Source: Bacteroidales bacterium
Lineage (GTDB): Bacteria; Bacteroidota; Bacteroidia; Bacteroidales; VadinHA17
Reading direction: 5' to 3'
Assembly (NCBI GenBank): GCA_003157015.1
Contig: PMIJ01000088.1
Span: 1,291 to 35,291, forward strand
DNA: 34,001 nucleotides
Notes under the pieces: generated by a model
The model's database searches: none
Seen by the model: only the letters and a program-made list of their open reading frames with translations
Told to the model about the DNA's origin: nothing
Shown: positions 8,155 to 15,962 of the stretch, in pieces
How positions within the stretch are numbered: position 1 is the stretch's first letter
How the letters are laid out: each line of letters starts with the position of its first letter
Translations under genes and position numbers: made by a program

Positions 8155-11100
8155 TTACAGACCTGTCGGAACCCGTTTCCGGGCCATGGCATACTCCTTC
8201 ACCTGAAAAACAAAAGCCTGCATCCTGGTATCAATTGATACAGAGTCTTGTCCATCAAAGGCAATATTGATAAAAGGAATATTGTTATGATCTTTCCTGA
8301 AAGTATCACTTACGGAAGACACAAGAGTTCCCGGCATACAGGTGAATGGCAGAATTGCAGCGATTCCCGAAATCCCTCGCTGAGCCAGTGCTACAGATGT
8401 TCCGATTGATACAGCCGGGTCACCGTCATAGAATTGACTAATATATTTATTACATAGACTTAGCATATCATGAAGCGATACATCTTTTTCATGATCAGTA
8501 AATTTTTCAATACCGCGGAGAAGTGAAGCTGAAATTACTTCCTGGCCTATTCCCTGAATTTTTGATTTGATAATACCTCTGTTATCGTTTTTCCATCTGC
8601 TGTCGCGTGCAAAACGGTATGTTGAATATGTTATCCATTCAGAAAATGGAGCTACAATGACTTCAACGCCAAGGTCTTCCAGCCTTTTTGCGATATTGCC
8701 ATTGCAGGCAGAATTATCGCGCATGAAAATCTCACCGATTATTGAAACTACAGGTTTTCTGCAGCTCTTATCAACCCTTATGGCTATAAAATCTGAGGTA
8801 ATCCCAACTAGTGTTTTATGAAGACCATTTGATCCGTTTTCAATACATTTTATCAGTTTTGAAAGTGAATCTTCATATAGCCGGTCCGAGTCTCCTTTGT
8901 TCAGCTCATAAGGCCGGGTTTCCCTGTGGAGCTTATGGAGGAAGTCGGCGACTACAAACCCTTTCCATGCACTTATCCTGAATTTCTGACCATGCTCGCC
9001 AGCAACATCTTCATAAGATGTATCATTTGAAGGCGTAATAAGCTCAGCATTCTGAAACCCCAGTCTGTCGAAAAGAATTCTGTGAAATTGGTTATACTGA
9101 CCAAACCGGCACGGTCCGTTATGATCGGGCATAAAAAAGCTCATTTTTGATGGATCTGCACCCGGTTCCATCAGCTTTTTCAGAAAACTGCCTGTTGTGC
9201 ATATCATGGGAAAACACTCTTTTGATGAAGTGTATTTTCGTCCAAGCGCCAGATCCTCAGATGTTTGTTTCGGGAGCACTTCTGAAGGGATACCGCAACT
9301 GCGGGCAGCAGCGGAAATCATGTAAGCGCTATCGTTCATATATGGAAAATACAATGTTCTGTCCTTTTGTGGTGAAGCCGGGCTGGGCCGCGGTCTGAAG
9401 ATTGTAACTTGTTTTTTCTCATTTTTCTCCGATCCGCTAAGACTATCAAGGAATGCTTCAATTCTTGTCACCATTCCTGCATCGGCTGAATGTTCGTCAA
9501 TCTCAAGATGGAGAAAGGGCTTGCCTTTTAATTCCTCAGTAACATAATGCCAGATAAATGAGTCGGGTCCGCAACGGAAGTTGCTTAGATAGACAGCATG
9601 CAGTTTATCGTTTTTTGCTACCAGCTGCGCTGCAGCGATCAGCTTTTGACCATTGGGCCAATACATATTCCTGTAGTTTGCAAATATATTGTATTCCGAA
9701 AGGTCAAGCATATCCAGCGGTATTGGCATTACGTTCAGGCCTATAAGCTTCTCAACAAGCCCAAGATTAAGGTGCTGATCGGTACCGTTATATGGTCTTC
9801 CCAAAAGTACTACAGGACGGCAGTTTGCAGGTATTGAATTAAATACCTCTTTGCCATAATCTATAAGACGCTTTTCAAATGAGGTCTGAGCTTCATCGGC
9901 TTTATAAACTGCTTTCCTTATTTCGTTCCTGCTGATCCCAAATTTTCTGTTGAAATATGAAGTCATCTCGCCCATCAGAGCTCTCTCGAAGAACCGGAAA
10001 TGCAAAGTGGGCATAAGAAGTTTTGATTCATCGACTTTTCCCCTGAGAGAGGCCTTAATCATGAATGGATATGTCTGTATCCATGGGCAATTGGAGTTAA
10101 GTGTAGGATTTCCTTCCTTCTGTTTGGCATTAACGATGAAAGGAAGAAAAACATAATCAACGTTCTTCTCGATGAGATCAATAACATGTCCGTGCATTAA
10201 CTCAACCGGAAGGCATGTTTCTGTGGTAATAGTCTCTAATGACTTATTTACAAGTGCTTTGTCAGACTCTTTGGATATTACAACAGTAAACCCAAGTTGT
10301 TCAAAGAATGTTCTCCAGAAGGGAAATTGCTGATAAAACACCATCAGGGCTCTTGGAATCCCAATGGAGGTTGAATTACGGGTTTCTTTTTCCACAAACC
10401 CATCCATCAGCATTTCAGTGCGTTTTGTAAAAAGGTTTGGAATATTGTTATTCAGTTTCTTTCTGTCATCTGTCTCATATTTTTCACAACGTCCTCCATA
10501 GTAAAGTGATTTCTTTTCACCTTCTATTTTTACCCTGCTGATTTCACAATGATTTGTGCAACCATTGCAAACAAACCTGCTGACCTTATATGTGACATTT
10601 CTTACTCCAAAGCCTTTGAACCTTGTTTTCTGACCTTTTTCCATCGATCTTTTGGCAAGGATGGCGGCACCAATTGCCCCTGTCACATCAAAATGTGGAG
10701 GTATTATTATTTTTTTCCCTACTACCTGTTCGAAGGCAGCTACCACAGCTTTATTGTTTGTGACTCCACCCTGGAAGAATATCTTATTTCCAATCCGTTT
10801 GTCGCCTACTACTTTTTGCAGATAATTATAGACGATAGAATAGGCGAGCCCCCCAACAAGATTTTCGTTTCTTGCACCCTTTTGCATGAATGAATTAAGG
10901 TCCGATTCCATGAATACCGTGCATCGGTCTCCCAGTTTTATCGGATTATCGGAACCCAGTGCCATAGATCCGAACTCCTCAACAATATTAATATTAAGTT
11001 TTTCAGCCTGCTCCTCAAGAAATGAGCCTGTTCCGGCTGCGCATACCTTATTCATTTCAAAATCCACAACAACCCCATTCTCAATGCTGATGTATTTGGA

Positions 11101-12411
11101 ATCCTGTCCTCCGATTTCAAATATGGTGTCAACGGTAGGATCGTAATCAATTGCTGCGGTGGCCTGTGCAGTTATCTCATTGACAATATTGTCGGCGCCA
11201 ATAAAATCACCGGTTAGGTAACGACCGGAACCCGTCGTACCAGCTCCGAGCACAATGATATCTTCTCCCACTTCTTCGAAAATTTCTGTCATGCCTTTAC
11301 GGATAGCTTCAAGTGGTTTGCCGGCAGTTGGCAGATAACGACGGGCCACAACCCTGTGTTCTTCATCTATCAGGACAACATTCGTACTCAATGATCCTAT
11401 ATCAAGTCCCAGATAGACAGCCAATTTCTCTTTATTTTTTTTGACACCGTAAACCACTTTACAATATTTTGCCATGGATTCCTTAAGAGGAGGGAGACTT
11501 ATAAATTTTGTTGATGTACCAGCAAGATATTCCTCAAGTTTATTAATTCCTTCGAAATGGTTCATATTGAGTTTATTATCACGGGCATAATAGACGGCGC
11601 CTATGGCTCCCATAGCAGAATGGTGAGTAGGAACTATAAGGTCTCCATCAATGAGATTCAGGGTTTCTCTGAAAGCCCTGATCATACCTGTATTTGCTGC
11701 AACTCCTCCGGAAAAGACAACAGGTTTTCGTATTTCTTTACTTCTTGCAACATTACTGCGAAAATTTCTGGCCAGGGCAAAGCACAAACCAGCGACAATA
11801 TCATGTAACGGAGTGGCAATTTGCTGATGATGGATCATATCGCTTTTGGCAAAAACACTGCAACGTCCTGCTATCCTGGGTGGATCAACAGATTTAAGAG
11901 CCATTGCGCCAAAATCGTTTTCAATTGGTACACCAATTCTTCTGGCCTGCTGATCGAGAAATGATCCTGTACCTGCAGCACAAATGCTGTTCATTTCAAA
12001 ATCGACAAGCCGTGAATGCCCGTTTTCAGGGTTTTTCTCCAGAATTATTAATTTGGAATCTTCTCCTCCAATTTCTATAACTGTTTTTGCTTCCGGATAC
12101 AGAGCTCCCGTTGATGTCGCCTGTGCAATTATTTCGTTTACAAAAACTCCCCCGATAAGCGAGGAAGCAAGTTTTCCACCGGTACCTGTGAGAGCTATTC
12201 CTCTGATCGATTCATCGGTGTATCTTTCCATCAGAGAGGATAATCTGTCTTTCAAGACATTAAATGGTCTGCCATATATATAATCATAGTGTTCTTCAAG
12301 GATATTGTTTTTCTCATCAATAACCACAGTATTCAGAGAGACAGACCCTATATCGAATCCCAGAAAAATACGAGAAGAAGATGATCTGTCAGGAATTGCT
12401 TTAGAAGCCAT
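8155..12411 (-). CDS. fused (R)-2-hydroxyacyl-CoA dehydratase activase / dehydratase-like protein
   Basis: This 1418-residue cytosolic protein contains two tandem ASKHA ATPase modules of the BadF/BcrA/HgdC type: FDIGSVSLNTVVID at residues 19-32 and LDIGSLSTNVVLID at 336-349. Each carries the cysteines that hold the bridging [4Fe-4S] cluster in HgdC dimers: ICAAGTGSF Cys144 with GRCSVF Cys184, and VCAAGTGSF Cys457 with DRCTVF Cys497. A four-Cys motif follows (CNGCTNHC at 615-622, plus Cys642). Next comes a DUF2229 domain starting near 673 (SIGIPRALMVFYQ), and then regions resembling the dehydratase A/B subunits (LSNFRCGPDSF, SSKECFPMI, DHNGPCRFGQY). Such proteins of about 1400 residues are widespread in anaerobes, but their substrate is not known to me. 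A promoter with an exact -7 element and a Crp/Fnr-like palindrome lie upstream. Confidence 0.9.
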   Translation of the reverse strand: MASKAIPDRSSSSRIFLGFDIGSVSLNTVVIDEKNNILEEHYDYIYGRPFNVLKDRLSSLMERYTDESIRGIALTGTGGKLASSLIGGVFVNEIIAQATSTGALYPEAKTVIEIGGEDSKLIILEKNPENGHSRLVDFEMNSICAAGTGSFLDQQARRIGVPIENDFGAMALKSVDPPRIAGRCSVFAKSDMIHHQQIATPLHDIVAGLCFALARNFRSNVARSKEIRKPVVFSGGVAANTGMIRAFRETLNLIDGDLIVPTHHSAMGAIGAVYYARDNKLNMNHFEGINKLEEYLAGTSTKFISLPPLKESMAKYCKVVYGVKKNKEKLAVYLGLDIGSLSTNVVLIDEEHRVVARRYLPTAGKPLEAIRKGMTEIFEEVGEDIIVLGAGTTGSGRYLTGDFIGADNIVNEITAQATAAIDYDPTVDTIFEIGGQDSKYISIENGVVVDFEMNKVCAAGTGSFLEEQAEKLNINIVEEFGSMALGSDNPIKLGDRCTVFMESDLNSFMQKGARNENLVGGLAYSIVYNYLQKVVGDKRIGNKIFFQGGVTNNKAVVAAFEQVVGKKIIIPPHFDVTGAIGAAILAKRSMEKGQKTRFKGFGVRNVTYKVSRFVCNGCTNHCEISRVKIEGEKKSLYYGGRCEKYETDDRKKLNNNIPNLFTKRTEMLMDGFVEKETRNSTSIGIPRALMVFYQQFPFWRTFFEQLGFTVVISKESDKALVNKSLETITTETCLPVELMHGHVIDLIEKNVDYVFLPFIVNAKQKEGNPTLNSNCPWIQTYPFMIKASLRGKVDESKLLMPTLHFRFFERALMGEMTSYFNRKFGISRNEIRKAVYKADEAQTSFEKRLIDYGKEVFNSIPANCRPVVLLGRPYNGTDQHLNLGLVEKLIGLNVMPIPLDMLDLSEYNIFANYRNMYWPNGQKLIAAAQLVAKNDKLHAVYLSNFRCGPDSFIWHYVTEELKGKPFLHLEIDEHSADAGMVTRIEAFLDSLSGSEKNEKKQVTIFRPRPSPASPQKDRTLYFPYMNDSAYMISAAARSCGIPSEVLPKQTSEDLALGRKYTSSKECFPMICTTGSFLKKLMEPGADPSKMSFFMPDHNGPCRFGQYNQFHRILFDRLGFQNAELITPSNDTSYEDVAGEHGQKFRISAWKGFVVADFLHKLHRETRPYELNKGDSDRLYEDSLSKLIKCIENGSNGLHKTLVGITSDFIAIRVDKSCRKPVVSIIGEIFMRDNSACNGNIAKRLEDLGVEVIVAPFSEWITYSTYRFARDSRWKNDNRGIIKSKIQGIGQEVISASLLRGIEKFTDHEKDVSLHDMLSLCNKYISQFYDGDPAVSIGTSVALAQRGISGIAAILPFTCMPGTLVSSVSDTFRKDHNNIPFINIAFDGQDSVSIDTRMQAFVFQVKEYAMARKRVPTGL

Positions 12412-12468
12412 AGAATGTGGTATTGATTACGTAAAAAACGTATCTTTTTGAATTGAAAACTAAAGATT

Positions 12469-12499
12469 CAAATATATTAATTTCAATTGTAAGAATCAA
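12469..12499 (-). promoter_or_regulatory. promoter of the fused activase gene (-33/-7)
   Basis: On the minus strand TATATTTG (12476-12469) matches TAnnTTTG exactly, and TTG (12499-12497) lies 20 bp upstream of it, the spacing expected for the Bacteroidota primary sigma factor. The predicted transcription start is near 12463, which leaves a leader of about 50 nt before the activase start codon. This is the best promoter match in the window. Confidence 0.55.
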
Positions 12500-12516
12500 T
12501 CTAAATAATTGTTATT

Positions 12517-12530
12517 ATGATATTTATCAT
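12517..12530. promoter_or_regulatory. FNR-like palindrome upstream of the activase
   Basis: ATGATATTTATCAT is a perfect inverted repeat (ATGATA, TT, TATCAT). It contains the TGAT-N4-ATCA core of FNR-type sites (TTGAT-N4-ATCAA), with the outermost base changed. Its centre lies about 60 bp upstream of the start predicted from the adjacent -7 element, close to the classical -61.5 activator position. Regulator identity is inferred. It could also be a chance palindrome in AT-rich DNA. Confidence 0.35.
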
Positions 12531-12656
12531 CTGTTTCGACAGCATAACATATTAATTATCAGTTATAATAAATTCAGAATATTCTATAAACAAAATATAT
12601 GATCTCATTTTCGTATATCAATGTTTAGAATTTTCAATTTTTTTCATGTTTTTTCG

Positions 12657-13385
12657 TTAAACCCATTCATCCAGAAGCACATCTCCGTTAATTCCAATAA
12701 TAATCTTCTTCACCGGTACTTTTGAAGAAGCTTTCTTCATAGCATTTCTCACCATATTTAACAGACCTCCGCAGCATGGGACTTCCATCATCATCACTGT
12801 TATCGTATTCACTTTTGCAATATCAATCAGATCAGTCAATTTTTCTATATAGGATTCAATTCCGTTGTCAAGTTTTGGGCAGGCAATTGCCAGAGTTTTG
12901 GCTTTCAGATGGTTACCATGAAAATTGCCAATTGAGAAAGCCACACAATCGGCAGCTATTAATAGATCCGCTTTCCTGAAATATGATGAATTAGGGTTGA
13001 TCAGATGCAGCTGTACAGGCCACTGGCGTAACTCAGACTGCTGATCTGGTGATGATCCGACATTTTTCTGCAATGAAGGCTTCTCAATAACCATTGCTCT
13101 CGATCCCGGGCAGCCGCCTCCTTCATGTTCATGTTGCAGAATGCTCTCATGACCTTGGTATTCTAATACAAGTGCTTCATTAAATGGGTCAGCCTCCCTG
13201 GTTTCAATAGTAATTGCTCCCTCGGGACAATGACCAATGCAAGCGCCAAGTCCATCACACATTAATTCACTTGTGAGCTTTATCTTTCCATTAATGACCT
13301 TAAGCGCTCCTTCGTGACAGTTTGGAACACACTTGCCGCAACCATTGCAAAGTTTCTCATCAATTTTCAGAATATCCCTTTTCAT
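12657..13385 (-). CDS. 4Fe-4S dicluster ferredoxin-type protein
   Basis: This 242-residue cytosolic iron-sulfur protein has a complete N-terminal motif (Cys13, 16, 19, 23 in CNGCGKCVPNC). The second motif, CDGLGACIGHC, keeps Cys43, Cys49 and Cys53 but has Leu46 where the second Cys should be. That cluster may be three-Cys ligated or [3Fe-4S]; I recall this variant as conserved in the family. After a linker (His-rich HEHEGGGCPGSR), a C-terminal domain of about 110 residues carries more Cys (ADCVAFSIG, IACPKLD, EVPCCGGL) and may bind another cofactor. The role is probably anaerobic electron transfer or redox sensing, with the partner unknown. A perfect 18-bp Crp/Fnr-like palindrome lies at about -41.5 from a near-consensus -7 element. 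The next gene downstream on this strand, 245 bp away, is the fused activase, which has its own promoter. Confidence 0.88.
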   Translation of the reverse strand: MKRDILKIDEKLCNGCGKCVPNCHEGALKVINGKIKLTSELMCDGLGACIGHCPEGAITIETREADPFNEALVLEYQGHESILQHEHEGGGCPGSRAMVIEKPSLQKNVGSSPDQQSELRQWPVQLHLINPNSSYFRKADLLIAADCVAFSIGNFHGNHLKAKTLAIACPKLDNGIESYIEKLTDLIDIAKVNTITVMMMEVPCCGGLLNMVRNAMKKASSKVPVKKIIIGINGDVLLDEWV

Positions 13386-13413
13386 ATTGTACGTATTTAT
13401 GAGTTTTCTTCTG

Positions 13414-13459
13414 CAAAACTGAAGAAATAAAATTATATGAATTGTAACAAATGTTACAA
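13414..13459 (-). promoter_or_regulatory. Crp/Fnr-type operator and -7 element of the ferredoxin gene
   Basis: TTGTAACAAATGTTACAA (13442-13459) is a perfect palindrome with two 8-bp arms around an AA centre, the architecture of Crp/Fnr-family sites. On the minus strand CAGTTTTG (13421-13414) matches TAnnTTTG except for the first base. The transcription start predicted from it (about 13409) puts the palindrome centre at about -41.5, the class II activator position that overlaps the -33 element. No separate -33 TTG is needed in such promoters. Sequence is seen; regulation is inferred. Confidence 0.55.
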
Positions 13460-13537
13460 ATAAGAAAATATTTTCAAATCATTATTTGTTTTATGGGAAG
13501 GGTTAAAGAAGTCTAAAGCGTAATGAGCAGGAGTCTA

Positions 13538-15040
13538 CTACAGCCGAAGTTCAATATCATTTGCCATATTTGTGAGAGCTACATAAACCATTTTGGAAAC
13601 ATCCTCCATGATGTCGATGGTCAATCCGTCAGGGTCATCGCCAGGGAGATGATAATATACCTTTTTGACCGATCCTGTTGTTCCAATGTCCATTGTCCTG
13701 TATCCTGCCATGCTGAAAACGACACCATCACTTCTTGGCCTGCCATAAAATGTTCCTGGTACAGGAGCAGAGGTTTGGATGGTCCGGTGAATATACTGGT
13801 TATCTGCCTGAACGAAATAGTTTAATAGATCTTTGTAAGGGCTTCCTGCACTTACCGATAATCCCGTTCCATTACCAACCATGTCCAAGTTGATATAGGT
13901 AATTGTTTTGTCTTTTGGAAACAGGGGCCTTTCAGTGTAAGTGGTGCTTCCAACCAGCCCTCCTTCTTCTCCTCCAATAAAAAGAAACATAACGGATCTT
14001 TTCAATCCGATCCCGGAGAGTGCCATTGCTTTGGCAGCACCCATAATATCTATAACTCCGCTTCCGTTGTCAAGCGCTCCGTTCACAACCTTTCCTGCCT
14101 TTCCAACCGCATCGAGGTGACCGCCTATGATGATAACCTCATTTTTAAGGACAGGATCATTACCTTCTATTACACCGATAACATTACAGGCTTTTCCTTC
14201 AGGATGCCTTGTGGTATTGGCCCTGATCGTAAAATTCTTGCCTGTGGTGAAAGAGGCAGGCTTGAAAGTCTTTGTTATTTTAGCTAGAATATCTTTATTG
14301 GTAGTTTTTAGTCCGGCAAAAATATCTGCTAGAGGCTGAGGTCCTATTCCACAAACAATAATTGAAGGATCATACGAAATATTAGGATTTGCGAGAGCTC
14401 CATCTATATAAAGCATACCGGCCGCACCATGTTTCACCGCATTTTCAAGTTTATACTGATGATAACAATATTTCACCCATTTTTTGTATTCAGGGTTTCC
14501 TGGATCGGTGTAAGGTACATCCCTGTTCATCAATACAATTTTCCCCTTTACATCAATCCCTTTATAGTCGTCGTAATTAAGTTCGGGGGCCGTGACGCCA
14601 TATCCGACAAAAACAACTTCAGCGGTTATTTCACCGCTCCCGGAATTCATTCCGGGATAATATTCCTCCGGGTAAGTATAATTTTTCTTTATTACGGTTC
14701 CATCTGACTGGATCAGATTCAGGGTTAAGCTGCCAATATCATTTACAACTGTGTATGGGAAATTGAACCATTGAAAGTAGGTTCCATTATCGCCTCCTGG
14801 TTTAATGCCCCATTCTTTTAGTTTTCCAGCCACCCATTCGGCACTGGCTATAAATTCGGGTGTGCCGGCCAGCCTGCCATTAAATTCCGGAGAGCAAAGC
14901 TTCTGCATCCATGTCATCATCTCTTCGCTTTGAATGGCATGAAATTGTTTCAACAATTTTGAGTCAGATTCATCCTGCGAAAAGGCATAATGTGAAACGG
15001 AAAAAATCAATATTGAAACCAGTGTTATAGTTTTTTTCAT
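13538..15040 (-). CDS. secreted M28-family metallopeptidase with PA domain
   Basis: This 500-residue protein has a clear signal peptide (MKKTITLVSILIFSVSHYAF, cleaved before SQD), so it is periplasmic or exported. Residues about 100-280 contain a protease-associated (PA) insert (VVFVGYGVTAPELNYDDYKGIDVKGKIVLM). The M28 di-zinc site is complete: His in GGHLDAVG (about 310), bridging Asp in ALDNGSGV (about 325), Glu-Glu in GGEEGGLVGS (about 356), Asp in INLDMVG (about 387) and a C-terminal His in YYHLPGDDPD (about 465). Members are aminopeptidases or carboxypeptidases, and the exact specificity cannot be read. A peptidase that releases amino acids would suit the hydroxyproline enzyme encoded 4 kb away, but that link is speculative. 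Upstream DNA is occupied by a palindromic repeat. Confidence 0.92.
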   Translation of the reverse strand: MKKTITLVSILIFSVSHYAFSQDESDSKLLKQFHAIQSEEMMTWMQKLCSPEFNGRLAGTPEFIASAEWVAGKLKEWGIKPGGDNGTYFQWFNFPYTVVNDIGSLTLNLIQSDGTVIKKNYTYPEEYYPGMNSGSGEITAEVVFVGYGVTAPELNYDDYKGIDVKGKIVLMNRDVPYTDPGNPEYKKWVKYCYHQYKLENAVKHGAAGMLYIDGALANPNISYDPSIIVCGIGPQPLADIFAGLKTTNKDILAKITKTFKPASFTTGKNFTIRANTTRHPEGKACNVIGVIEGNDPVLKNEVIIIGGHLDAVGKAGKVVNGALDNGSGVIDIMGAAKAMALSGIGLKRSVMFLFIGGEEGGLVGSTTYTERPLFPKDKTITYINLDMVGNGTGLSVSAGSPYKDLLNYFVQADNQYIHRTIQTSAPVPGTFYGRPRSDGVVFSMAGYRTMDIGTTGSVKKVYYHLPGDDPDGLTIDIMEDVSKMVYVALTNMANDIELRL

Positions 15041-15095
15041 TTAAATATATTTTTAGAGGATCAAAAATAGATGAAAAAATGTTACGATTCAAATG

Positions 15096-15247
15096 CTCAC
15101 CCCTTAATCCCGTACAGCTTTTTTGCCTCTCCCTAAATCCCTTCCCCAGGGGGGAGGGACTTAAATCATTAACATATTATAGATTACCCCCTTCTCTCCT
15201 GGGAGAAGGGGGCAAGGGGGATGAGGTAAAAAACAATAGGGGGTGAG
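15096..15247. repeat. palindromic element with terminal inverted repeats, family A copy 1
   Basis: This element of about 152 bp is bounded by CTCACCCC (15096-15103) and GGGGTGAG (15240-15247). Inside are two strong hairpins: TCCCTTCCCC paired with GGGGGAGGGA (15138-15159), and CCCCCTTCTC (15187-15196) paired with GAGAAGGGGG (15203-15212). It encodes no protein and is MITE-like. A second copy of its core (15125-15226) lies in opposite orientation at 22191-22291. It sits between the divergent M28 and Crp/Fnr genes, ending just upstream of the Crp/Fnr promoter. G/C runs contrast with the AT-rich surroundings. Confidence 0.8.
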
Positions 15248-15273
15248 TATATTTCGTTAAGGAAGTTATTTAC

Positions 15274-15281
15274 TACTTTTG
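15274..15281 (+). promoter_or_regulatory. -7 element of the Crp/Fnr gene
   Basis: TACTTTTG matches TAnnTTTG exactly. The -33 region about 19 bp upstream is a degenerate TTTCG at 15252-15256, close to the end of the palindromic repeat. The start of transcription would be near 15286, only about 5 nt before the ATG at 15291. That argues against the upstream TTG at 15279 as a start codon, because it lies within this element. Confidence 0.4.
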
Positions 15282-15290
15282 AAGAAAAAC

Positions 15291-15962
15291 ATGGATTATT
15301 CTCTTCTCTCAAATTCTTCCCTGTTCAAAGGAATATCTCCTGATAAAATTGAATTAATTCTTAGCGATACTGAACACAGGATTAAAAAATTTAAAACAGG
15401 TTCGATGATATGTCAGAGTGGAGAACCGGTTTATTCACTGATCGTTGTAGTAAAAGGTACCGTTAAGGGAGAAATGACGGATTGGGCGGGCCATGTAATA
15501 AAAATCGAGGACATTTCTGCACCTGAAGCTCTTGCTGTAGCATTCATGTTTGGAAACCGGAACAAATTTCCTGTCAATGTAATGGCTGTTTCAGATGTAG
15601 AATTGCTTTTTATCGATAAGCCCGATTTCCTTAAATTATTAATGAAAGATAATGCATTGCTGGTGAACTTACTTGATATGATCTCGAACCGTTCCCAGTT
15701 TCTTTCTGAAAAAATAAAGTTTTTGAATTTTAAGACAATAAAGGGTAAGCTTGTCAATTTCATCATGTCGAAATCCGGAAAAGACGGGACATCAATTACT
15801 CTTGGTATGACACAAAATGACCTGGCTGATTTTTTTGGTGTAACACGACCATCTGTGGCAAGAGCAATTGGTGAGCTTGAAGAAGATGGATATATTGCAG
15901 CGAAGGGAAAACTTATAACGATTGTCAATAAAAAAGGACTCTCGGATCTTGTAAGCGAATAA
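15291..15962 (+). CDS. Crp/Fnr-family transcriptional regulator
   Basis: This 223-residue regulator has an N-terminal cyclic-nucleotide-binding-like beta barrel (residues about 5-125). The C-terminal winged helix-turn-helix contains MTQNDLADFFGVTRPSVARA and then IGELEEDGYI. The recognition helix is around TRPSVARAI. It lacks the N-terminal cysteine cluster of true FNR (a single Cys near residue 38), so it does not bind a 4Fe-4S cluster in the FNR manner. Haem, a nucleotide or nitrosative stress could be the signal, as in HcpR or DNR relatives. I chose the ATG at 15291 over a TTG at 15279, which falls in the -7 element. Its stop codon directly abuts the convergent histidine kinase stop. It is the best local candidate to bind the palindromes upstream of the ferredoxin and activase genes. 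Confidence 0.9.
   Translation: MDYSLLSNSSLFKGISPDKIELILSDTEHRIKKFKTGSMICQSGEPVYSLIVVVKGTVKGEMTDWAGHVIKIEDISAPEALAVAFMFGNRNKFPVNVMAVSDVELLFIDKPDFLKLLMKDNALLVNLLDMISNRSQFLSEKIKFLNFKTIKGKLVNFIMSKSGKDGTSITLGMTQNDLADFFGVTRPSVARAIGELEEDGYIAAKGKLITIVNKKGLSDLVSE

Noticed and set aside
8155..12411. Plus-strand ORFs inside the activase gene
   Set aside because: They are fragments in other frames without family features, antisense to a clearly conserved protein.
15279..15290. TTG start adding four residues to the Crp/Fnr regulator
   Set aside because: The TTG lies within an exact -7 element. The ATG at 15291 gives the normal family N-terminus.
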